The position numbers and the translations under genes are program-made. Below the pieces are notes generated by a model, which was not told the DNA's origin, ran no database searches, and saw only the letters and a program-made list of their open reading frames with translations. 64,000 nt of DNA from Verrucomicrobiota bacterium (lineage in GTDB: Bacteria > Verrucomicrobiota > Verrucomicrobiia > CAIQCK01), in assembly GCA_026397915.1 (NCBI GenBank), contig JAPLTX010000004.1:1-64000 (forward strand). The letters run 5' to 3'. Of the stretch, positions 54,026-61,228 are shown piece by piece. How positions within the stretch are numbered: position 1 is the stretch's first letter; the number at the start of each line of letters is the position of its first letter.

Positions 54026-54904
54026 ATGACACACTGGCTCGCTGCACGATACGCTCTCATGGCGCTGCTGATGGCCGCGTCCCTTTTGCCGGTCGCCGGC
54101 GAACCCATCCAAATCCCGGACAGTGCGCAGGTGCAGACCGCCACCACGCACCCGATGAAATACTATATTTCATTGCCCAGGAACTGGTCGGCGAACCGGA
54201 AGTGGCCGGTGCTCGTGGCCCCCAACGCCCACTATGGCGACAAGGGAAAACACATCGCGTCCTTCGCGGCGCAACGGGACGCGCGCAAGGCCGGCTTCAT
54301 CCTCGTGGCGCCCTTGGTCATCAATGCCGACCGCGTGGCCGACATGGCGGAATATCGCGGTGCGGTCGCCGACGCCATTAGCGCGGCGGATGCGGCCAGT
54401 CCCGCCGGGAGCAGAAGACCGGACCGAAATGATGCCGCCCGGGCCAAGTTTGATTCGGAGGGAATCCGGGCCATCCTCAAGGATGTTCAGAAACTCTATC
54501 GCGGCGAGGAGAAGGTCTATATCACCGGCTTCTCGTCCTCGACGCATATCGCCTACATGTTTCTCTTTGCCCACCCCGAACTGCTCAAGGGGGCCATCAT
54601 CAATTCCGGGGTTTACTTGGGGCGGGGAGTGGATGAAGCCCATATCCCCTTCCTGAACTCGCCGGAACGCGCCAAGCTCGCGATCAAATATATCATCGGT
54701 GAAAAAGACCCCGGCTACAAAAAATGCTCGGAGAACTGGGGGGAAGTGAAAGCTAAACTGCTTCGTTACGGGCACCCTGCGGCCAAGATACAGATGGAAG
54801 TCATCAAGCAGGGCAATCCGGAACGTTTGAGCGCAGGTCATAATTGGTTCCCAACAAGGATTTTTGATTTTTGTGCCGCCGTCGAAATGAGCCAGGCGCG
54901 CTGA
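54026..54904 (+). CDS. Secreted alpha/beta hydrolase-like protein ending in the third 51-bp repeat
   Basis: 292 aa from the ATG at 54026, preceded by AGGAGGAACG. Signal peptide (MALLMAASLLPVAGEP). YYISLPRNWSANRKWPVLVA, YITGFSSSTHIAYM (candidate nucleophile) and GHNWFPTRI (histidine) show the fold; the canonical GxSxG is replaced by GFSSS, so catalysis is less sure. The stop codon at 54902-54904 lies within the first bases of the 51-bp repeat. Confidence 0.7.
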   Translation: MTHWLAARYALMALLMAASLLPVAGEPIQIPDSAQVQTATTHPMKYYISLPRNWSANRKWPVLVAPNAHYGDKGKHIASFAAQRDARKAGFILVAPLVINADRVADMAEYRGAVADAISAADAASPAGSRRPDRNDAARAKFDSEGIRAILKDVQKLYRGEEKVYITGFSSSTHIAYMFLFAHPELLKGAIINSGVYLGRGVDEAHIPFLNSPERAKLAIKYIIGEKDPGYKKCSENWGEVKAKLLRYGHPAAKIQMEVIKQGNPERLSAGHNWFPTRIFDFCAAVEMSQAR

Positions 54905-54951
54905 TAGTCCGCGAGATTCTGGACGAGGAGATAGCGAGAAAGCTGGTGTGA
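54901..54951 (+). repeat. 51-bp gene-tail repeat, copy 3 (free-standing)
   Basis: Same length as 47620-47670 and 47959-48009, with the same LTVREILDEEIARKLA-type sense frame except for a T-to-I change. It starts inside the stop codon of the hydrolase gene at 54026 and is followed by a block of hairpins. Confidence 0.92.
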
Positions 54952-55300
54952 GAGAAAAGCGAATCCCAACGGGATTCAAATCCATCAGCCCAGGGTTGCG
55001 AGGCACGAGCTACCCTGGGTGAACATCCAAGAAACATCACTACCCTGAAAGGGTTGGATCATCTCCTCGCCGATGATGATGGAGCGCCATGTTATTCCCG
55101 CCACGGCGTGGCGGGCTACCAAACGATGCTGCAACTCCGTTGGAGTTGAATTTGTTTTAGGATGCATACCCGGCGTAGGCCGGAGGACCGGCCAACGCCG
55201 GGCTGAGTGATGGCCACCTCGTTGAGGTGGCGTGCGGCTTGACATGGCCCGTGTGCGCGCTACAACTGGCGCGCAATTCAAACATGGAGAACTTCCGAAT
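54952..55300. other. Gene-free region with seven consecutive hairpins, leader of the CsgG gene
   Basis: No gene. Perfect or near-perfect hairpins: 54961-54977, 54989-55019, 55042-55055, 55097-55115, 55132-55148, 55169-55202 and 55214-55230. Examples: GAATCCCAACGGGATTC, CAACTCCGTTGGAGTTG, CCACCTCGTTGAGGTGG. Short loops of AAC/GTT type recur. The CsgG-family gene starts at 55301 with a weak upstream ribosome site (GGAGAACTTCCGA). Confidence 0.85.
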
Positions 55301-56761
55301 ATGAACCACTTGTCTTTGGCATCCACTTTACTCGCCGTCGTTGTCCTGGTTTCGGGATGCGCCACCTCGGACAGCGGGACGGGCGCACCGTCCGCGCAGC
55401 AGCGACGCGTGGCGCGGCTCGGCATCCTGTCACAATTGCCGCCTTACTACGGGCCAAAGAAGCTCGTTGCGGTCATGGATTTCCAGAACAAATCCAACTA
55501 CAAGGGCAAGCTGGAACTGGGCACCGGCATGGCTGACTCGTTGACCGATGCGATCGTTCGCAGCGAGCGGTTCATCGTGGTCGAACGCCAGCAAATCCGC
55601 GACGTGCTCAAGGAACAGGACTTCGCCAAGACCGGCCGCACCGTCGAGGCCAGCGCGCCGAAGATCGGACGGGTGTTGAACACACAAGCCATGATCTTTG
55701 GCTCCGTGGTGGATTTCAGCGAGACACAGCAGCAGAACCAGGGTTTCGGTTATCAGGGAATCTCGCTGAGTTTCGCGCACGCGGAAGCCAAGGTGACCAT
55801 CGCGATCCGGCTGGTGGATTCGGCGACCGGACAGGTGCTTGACAGCGAACAGGTGCAGGGCAAGGCGGAAAAGAACGCGGTGGGCATTGCCTACACGGAG
55901 AAGGATTTCAATTTTGGCACATCCGCTTTTGCGAAGACGCCGCTGGGCCAGGCCACGCAGGAGGCGATTGACAAGGCGGTGGTGTTCATCTGCCGGCGAA
56001 TGGAGAAGGTGGTATGGGAAGGCCGTGTCATCGAGACCAAGGGCGGCGACATCTACATCAACGCCGGCGAAGAAAAGGGCATCGCTGCGGGCGACTGTTT
56101 CGTGGTCTTCCACGAAGACGAAGGGATGATTGACCCGTCCACCGGCCTGCAACTCGGCGCACCGCGCAAGGAAATCGGCGCTGTCGAAGTGACCGAATTG
56201 CAGCCGAAGTTCTCCATCGCGAAAGTCATCCGGGGAACCGGCTTTGCCCGCAAGGATGCGGTGCGTTTCGTGCCGGCTGCGCAGGTCAAGGGCGCGGCGC
56301 CCGTCACGACCCAGACCGTGCCGCCACCGCCTGACACGCCTCGCGTGACCAAGGCGCGGGAGTTGCTCAGCCGCAATGATCGTGGCGGCGCCCTGCGCGA
56401 GGTGGATAACGCCTTGAAAGAAAACCCCAATGACGCGGCCGCTGCCGTGCTGAAGGTTCAGTTGGAATCGGCGCGCAAGAATTTCCGCGCCGCCGCCGCT
56501 GCCGGAGCGCATCTGGCCTCACTGCGCCCCGACGATCCTGCTGCGCTGCTGCTGGCCGCGCGCGCGCAATCCGATGCCGGCGATTTTGGCGGGGCCGTTG
56601 CCGCACTCAACGGTTTGTTGACTAAAGATCCGAACCATGTCGAAGCGCTGGTGCTGCGCAGCCAGGCTCTGGCCGAAACCGGCGACGGCAAGGGTTCCTA
56701 CCGCGACATGCGCCGCGCGATCAATCTCGGCTATCAGCCGTCCACCGCAGGCGGAAAGTAA
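55301..56761 (+). CDS. CsgG-family lipoprotein with C-terminal TPR-like repeats
   Basis: 486 aa from the ATG at 55301. Lipoprotein signal with lipobox LVSGC. CsgG-type domain: KKLVAVMDFQNKSNYKG, SLTDAIVRSERFIVVERQQI, VTIAIRLVDSATGQVLDSEQ. A second beta domain follows (GRVIETKGGDIYINAGEEKG), then a Pro-rich linker (TVPPPPDTPRV) and TPR-like helices (ARELLSRNDRGGALREVDNA). CsgG proteins form outer-membrane secretion channels for curli-like fibres; no curli subunit genes are seen here. The extra domains are not typical of E. coli CsgG. Confidence 0.88.
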   Translation: MNHLSLASTLLAVVVLVSGCATSDSGTGAPSAQQRRVARLGILSQLPPYYGPKKLVAVMDFQNKSNYKGKLELGTGMADSLTDAIVRSERFIVVERQQIRDVLKEQDFAKTGRTVEASAPKIGRVLNTQAMIFGSVVDFSETQQQNQGFGYQGISLSFAHAEAKVTIAIRLVDSATGQVLDSEQVQGKAEKNAVGIAYTEKDFNFGTSAFAKTPLGQATQEAIDKAVVFICRRMEKVVWEGRVIETKGGDIYINAGEEKGIAAGDCFVVFHEDEGMIDPSTGLQLGAPRKEIGAVEVTELQPKFSIAKVIRGTGFARKDAVRFVPAAQVKGAAPVTTQTVPPPPDTPRVTKARELLSRNDRGGALREVDNALKENPNDAAAAVLKVQLESARKNFRAAAAAGAHLASLRPDDPAALLLAARAQSDAGDFGGAVAALNGLLTKDPNHVEALVLRSQALAETGDGKGSYRDMRRAINLGYQPSTAGGK

Positions 56762-56813
56762 AGAGGCGGTTGCCCCAAGCAGCGCCCCGCGCAGCGCGCC
56801 CTGCAAAGCCCTC

Positions 56814-58064
56814 TTACTTGCCGATACAATAGAGATTGGCAAGGGTGCGGATGAAAATCTGGCCGCGGCTGATGGCGGGGGAGGCGAAGCAGGAATCCTT
56901 GGCTTCGCCGAGCGAGTTTGTGGCGACCAGTTCAAATTTTGGCGCGGCCTTGACGACGTAGGTGTTGCTGTCGTCGTCGAGGAAGTAAAGCAGGTTGCCG
57001 GCGCGGACGGGCGATGGCCAGTGATGGCGGCCGAGTCGTTCGCGCCAGAGGCACTTGCCGGTCCTGGCCTCCAGACAGCTCGCGTAGCCCATATCGGACA
57101 CGACGAAGAAATACGGCCCGCACGCGACGGGCGACGGCACGTAGGAAACCACCTTCGCATCCAGCTTGTCGTGCCACGCGATGTGCGTTTGGGTGATGTT
57201 GCCCGTGCCATCCGGCCGGATGCCTACGAAGTGACGCTCCGGGAAACCGCCGGTGATGAAGAAGATGCCTTCCGCGAAAACGGGGCTGGCGACGAATTGC
57301 TCGGTCGGGCCGTCCATGAGCCAGTGCTGCTTGCCGTTGTTGGGGTCGTAGCTGGCGACGCACTTGCTGCCGGTGAGGACCATCTGCGTTTTGCCGGCGG
57401 CCTCGACAATGATCGGCGTGCAGTAGGAGCGCGTGCGGTTCGGGCGATCCGTGCGCCAACGCTCGACGCCGGTGTTTTTCTCATACGCCACGATCCATGC
57501 CACGTCGTCCTGATCGCAGTTGAGGATGACGAGGTCTTTGTAAAGCACCGGCGAGCTGCAGAAGCCGTGCTTGGAGGCGAACGTGCCGGGCGATTTGCGC
57601 CAGAGTTCCCTGCCGTCCATGTCGTAGCAGACGACGACGATGTTCGGCGTTTGCAGGAACGCGACCCAGACGCGTTGGCCGTCGGTGACGGGCGTGCCGC
57701 TGGCGTGGCTGTTGAGCCTGTTCATCTTCTCCGGCGGCGAGGTCAACACGGTCCGCTCCCAGAGGGTCTTGCCGCTGCGCCGGTCGAGGCAGAGCAGCGC
57801 GCGCTTCTCGCCGTCGGGAACGTAGGTCGTCACGAAAAGACGGTCGCCCCAAATGACCGGCGAGGAATGCCCCCAGCCGGGGATGGCGACCTTCCACGCG
57901 ATGTTCTGCATGCCGTTGGTGCCACTGCTCCAGCGGGTCGGAATGTTCTTCTCGTCGGAGGCACCGTCGCCGCGAAGTCCACGCCAGCACGGCCATTCGC
58001 CGGCGAGAGCGGTGGTGGCAAGAACAGTCGCTGCGATCCCAAAGTGTTTCAGTCTGGTGAACAT
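56814..58064 (-). CDS. Secreted PQQ-type beta-propeller protein
   Basis: 416 aa from the ATG at 58064 (signal MFTRLKHFGIAATVLATTALA). Blades of the PQQ/quinoprotein repeat: WPCWRGLRGDGASDE at the N-terminus, CLDRRSGKTLWERTV, AYEKNTGVERWRTD and LEARTGKCLWRERLG. Resembles the BamB/PQQ-like proteins abundant in planctomycetes and verrucomicrobia, in which cofactor use is unproven. Convergent with the CsgG gene (52-bp gap) and followed on the minus strand by nothing obvious. Confidence 0.85.
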   Translation of the reverse strand: MFTRLKHFGIAATVLATTALAGEWPCWRGLRGDGASDEKNIPTRWSSGTNGMQNIAWKVAIPGWGHSSPVIWGDRLFVTTYVPDGEKRALLCLDRRSGKTLWERTVLTSPPEKMNRLNSHASGTPVTDGQRVWVAFLQTPNIVVVCYDMDGRELWRKSPGTFASKHGFCSSPVLYKDLVILNCDQDDVAWIVAYEKNTGVERWRTDRPNRTRSYCTPIIVEAAGKTQMVLTGSKCVASYDPNNGKQHWLMDGPTEQFVASPVFAEGIFFITGGFPERHFVGIRPDGTGNITQTHIAWHDKLDAKVVSYVPSPVACGPYFFVVSDMGYASCLEARTGKCLWRERLGRHHWPSPVRAGNLLYFLDDDSNTYVVKAAPKFELVATNSLGEAKDSCFASPAISRGQIFIRTLANLYCIGK

Positions 58065-58117
58065 GGCCGCGGAGTTTAGCGGAAGCCGGCGGAAAGTGGA
58101 TGCAAAAAACACGGAAG

Positions 58118-61100
58118 CTAATACGCCGTAGCGGCGTTGCGCAGTTCGGGATGACGCCAGGCGCGGACGCGCTTCCGCATGTGCTCGAAGGCAAGATAGA
58201 CCACCGGCGTGGTGAAGAGCGTGAGCGCCTGGGAAACGATCAACCCGCCGACGACGGCGATGCCGAGCGGCCGGCGCAACTCGGAGCCGGTGCCCAAACC
58301 AATCGCCAACGGCAGCGCGCCGAGCAGCGCGGCCATCGTGGTCATCATGATAGGCCGGAAGCGGATGACGCAGGCTTTGTAGATCGCCTCTTCCGGGCCA
58401 AGTCCTTCGTTCCGCTCGGCGTCGAGCGCAAAGTCCACCATCATGATCGCGTTCTTCTTCACGATGCCCATCAGGAGGATGATGCCGATGAACGACACCA
58501 CCGAAAGGTCGTTGCCGGTGAGCATCAGCGCCAGCAGCGCGCCAACGCCAGCGGACGGCAGCGTGGAGATGATCGTGATCGGATGGATCAGGCTTTCGTA
58601 GAGCACGCCGAGCACGATATAGACCGCCAGGAGCGCCGCGCCGATCAGCACCGGCATGTTGGAGAGCATGGCTTGGTAGATTTTGGCCGTGCCTTGGGGG
58701 CTAAAGTTCACACGCGCCGGCATGTGCAGTTCCTCCTTGGCTTGTTTGATCAGTTCATCCGCCTCGCCGAGCGAGACGCCGAGCGCAAGATTGAACGAGA
58801 CGGTAATGGCGGGGAATTGTCCCTGGTGGTTGACCTGAAGGTAGGCATTGCTGTGCTCGATCCGGGCGACAGCCGACAGCGGCACCTGTTTGCCGGTGTT
58901 GGATTTGACGTAAATCCTGTCCAGCGAATCCGGCCCCAACTGGAATTCCGGGTTCACTTCGAGAACGACGTGATGCTGGTTGTAGCGTTTGTAAATGGTG
59001 GAAACCTGCCGCTGGCCGAATGCGTCGTAGAGTGTGTTGTCCACCGCCAGCGGCGACACGCCGAGGCGCGCGGCCGCGTCGCGGTTCACAACGACGTTGG
59101 CTTGCAGGCCGCGCGTCTGCTGGTCGCTGTCAATGTCCTTGAGCTGCGGGATCGTGCGGAGTTTTTCCACCAGCCGCATTGCCCAGTAGTTGAGTTCGGC
59201 GAGGTCGGCCGACTGGAGGGAATATTGGTATTGCCCGGCGCTGAGCCGGCCGCCGGTGCGGACATCTTGGGGAGATTGCAAGCGCAGTTCGATTCCCGGA
59301 ATGGTGCCGAGTTTGCGGCGGAGGCGGTTGATGATTTCGTCGGCGGAAACGCGGCGTTCGTTCCACGGTTTCAGCGTGATGAACATGCGGCCGTTGTTGA
59401 CGGAACCGGCGCCCGAGCTTGCCCCGGCGAATGAACCGAGCGTCAGCACGCCCGGGTCGGCGAGCACGATGCGCGCGACTCTTTCCTGGAGTTTGGCCAT
59501 CGCGTTGAAGGAGATGTCCTGCGCCGCCTTCGTGGAGCCAAACATAATGCCGGTGTCCTGCTGGGGGAAAAGTCCCGTGGGCACGATGGAGTAGAGCCAG
59601 ACCGTCGCCACGCACGTGGCCAGCGCGACCAACAGCGTGAAACCCTGGTGGCGCAACACCCAGCGCAGCGCGTGCTCGTAGCCGGCCAGCACAAAGTCAT
59701 ACACCGCCCCGCCGGCCCGGTAGAAACGGCCGGGCGGCCCGTAGGCGGCTTCGGCTTTCAGGAACCGCGAGCACATCATCGGCGTCAAGGTCAACGAGAT
59801 GACGCCGGAAACGAGGATCGCCACACTCAGCGTCACCGCGAACTCGTGCAGCAGCCGCCCGATCAACCCGCCCATGAACAGCAGCGGTATGAACACCGCC
59901 ACCAGCGACGTGCTCATGGAGATCACCGTGAAACCGATCTGCCGCGCGCCCTTGAGCGCCGCTGTAATCGTGCGTTCGCCCGACTCAATGTAGCGGAACA
60001 CGTTCTCGATGACCACGATGGCGTCGTCCACGACGAAGCCGACGGAGATGGTCACCGCCATCAGCGACAGATTGTCCACGCTGTAATCCAGCAGATACAT
60101 GCACGCAAACGTCCCCGTCAGCGCCAGCGGCACGGTCACGCAGGCGATGAACGTCGGCCAGAACCGCCGCAGGAAAAGAAAAATCACCATCACCACGAGG
60201 CTGATACTGAGCATGAGCGAGAACTGCACGTCGTTGACCGAGGCGCGGATGGTTTGCGTGCGGTCGCTGATGAGCAGGACCTTCACCGACGGCGGCAGCC
60301 ATTTCTCCGTCTGCGGCAGCATGGCGCGGACGCGATCCACGGTCTCAATTACGTTGGCGCCGGCCTGCTTGAACACGATGAGCAGCACGGCGCGCTGGGT
60401 GCCGATCCAGCCGGCCATGCGCGCATTCTCAGTGCCTTCGACGGCCTTGCCCAGCGCGCTGAGCTTGATGGGGACGCCGTTCTTCTGGGTCAGGATGAGC
60501 GACTGGTAACCTTTCGCCTCCTTGAGCTGGTCGTTGCTGTTGAGGGTGTAGAACGTGTGCTCGCCGTCCAAGCCGCCCTTCGGCGAATCCGCATTCACCT
60601 GTCCGAGCAGCGTGCGAACGTCTTCGAGGCTCAGCCCGGCTGACGCGAGCGCCACCGGATTCATTTGCACGCGCACCGCGGACTTTTCGCCGCCGGCGAC
60701 GATGACTTGGCTGACGCCCTCGACCTGGCTGAGACGCTGCGCAATGATGTTGTCGGCGTATTCATAGACCTGCACTGATGGCAACGCGTCGCTGACCATC
60801 GCCAGCACCATGATCGGCGTGTCAGCGGGGTTGACCTTGCGGTAGGTCGGCGGGTTCGGCAGGTTGATCGGCAGGTCGTTCGCGGCGGCGTTGATGGCCG
60901 CCTGCACGTCGCGCGCCGCGCTCTCCACCTTGCGGCTGAGGTCGAACTGGATGTTGATGGACGTGCCGCCGAGCGTGCTGACGGAGGTCAACTCGGCGAC
61001 GCCGGCGATCTGGCCCAGCCGGCGCTCCAACGGCGCAGCCAGCGAGGTCGCTACCGTTGTCGGGTCCGCGCCCGGCAGCGACGCGGAGACGGAAATATTC

Positions 61101-61228
61101 GGAATATCCACGCGCGGCACCGCCGCCACCGGCAGAAACCGATACGCCACCATCCCCAGGAAAAACAGCCCTATCGCCAGCAACGATGTGCCGGCCGGCC
61201 GGCGGATGAATGGCTCCGAGATGTTCAC
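58118..61228 (-). CDS. RND efflux pump inner-membrane subunit (MdtC-like, second of a pair)
   Basis: 1036 aa from a GTG at 61228, which overlaps the stop of the upstream RND gene (GTGA); the long upstream open frame is not conserved. Typical RND start (VNISEPFIRRPAGTSLLAIG), proton-relay TM4 motif GFVVDDAIVVIENVFRY, and PADTPIMVLAMVSD in the porter domain. Twelve TM segments and two large periplasmic loops. With the partner gene it should form a heteromeric MdtB/MdtC-type pump with an adaptor upstream (outside the window). Confidence 0.93.
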   Translation of the reverse strand: MNISEPFIRRPAGTSLLAIGLFFLGMVAYRFLPVAAVPRVDIPNISVSASLPGADPTTVATSLAAPLERRLGQIAGVAELTSVSTLGGTSINIQFDLSRKVESAARDVQAAINAAANDLPINLPNPPTYRKVNPADTPIMVLAMVSDALPSVQVYEYADNIIAQRLSQVEGVSQVIVAGGEKSAVRVQMNPVALASAGLSLEDVRTLLGQVNADSPKGGLDGEHTFYTLNSNDQLKEAKGYQSLILTQKNGVPIKLSALGKAVEGTENARMAGWIGTQRAVLLIVFKQAGANVIETVDRVRAMLPQTEKWLPPSVKVLLISDRTQTIRASVNDVQFSLMLSISLVVMVIFLFLRRFWPTFIACVTVPLALTGTFACMYLLDYSVDNLSLMAVTISVGFVVDDAIVVIENVFRYIESGERTITAALKGARQIGFTVISMSTSLVAVFIPLLFMGGLIGRLLHEFAVTLSVAILVSGVISLTLTPMMCSRFLKAEAAYGPPGRFYRAGGAVYDFVLAGYEHALRWVLRHQGFTLLVALATCVATVWLYSIVPTGLFPQQDTGIMFGSTKAAQDISFNAMAKLQERVARIVLADPGVLTLGSFAGASSGAGSVNNGRMFITLKPWNERRVSADEIINRLRRKLGTIPGIELRLQSPQDVRTGGRLSAGQYQYSLQSADLAELNYWAMRLVEKLRTIPQLKDIDSDQQTRGLQANVVVNRDAAARLGVSPLAVDNTLYDAFGQRQVSTIYKRYNQHHVVLEVNPEFQLGPDSLDRIYVKSNTGKQVPLSAVARIEHSNAYLQVNHQGQFPAITVSFNLALGVSLGEADELIKQAKEELHMPARVNFSPQGTAKIYQAMLSNMPVLIGAALLAVYIVLGVLYESLIHPITIISTLPSAGVGALLALMLTGNDLSVVSFIGIILLMGIVKKNAIMMVDFALDAERNEGLGPEEAIYKACVIRFRPIMMTTMAALLGALPLAIGLGTGSELRRPLGIAVVGGLIVSQALTLFTTPVVYLAFEHMRKRVRAWRHPELRNAATAY

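Noticed and set aside
47620-54951. 51-bp repeats taken as transposon ends
   Set aside because: No transposase, no terminal inverted repeat and no target duplication could be seen; kept only as an open question.
54970-54990. GGATTCAAATCC as a tRNA T-loop
   Set aside because: No cloverleaf or acceptor stem can be built around it; it is part of the hairpin block. No tRNA gene was found in the window.
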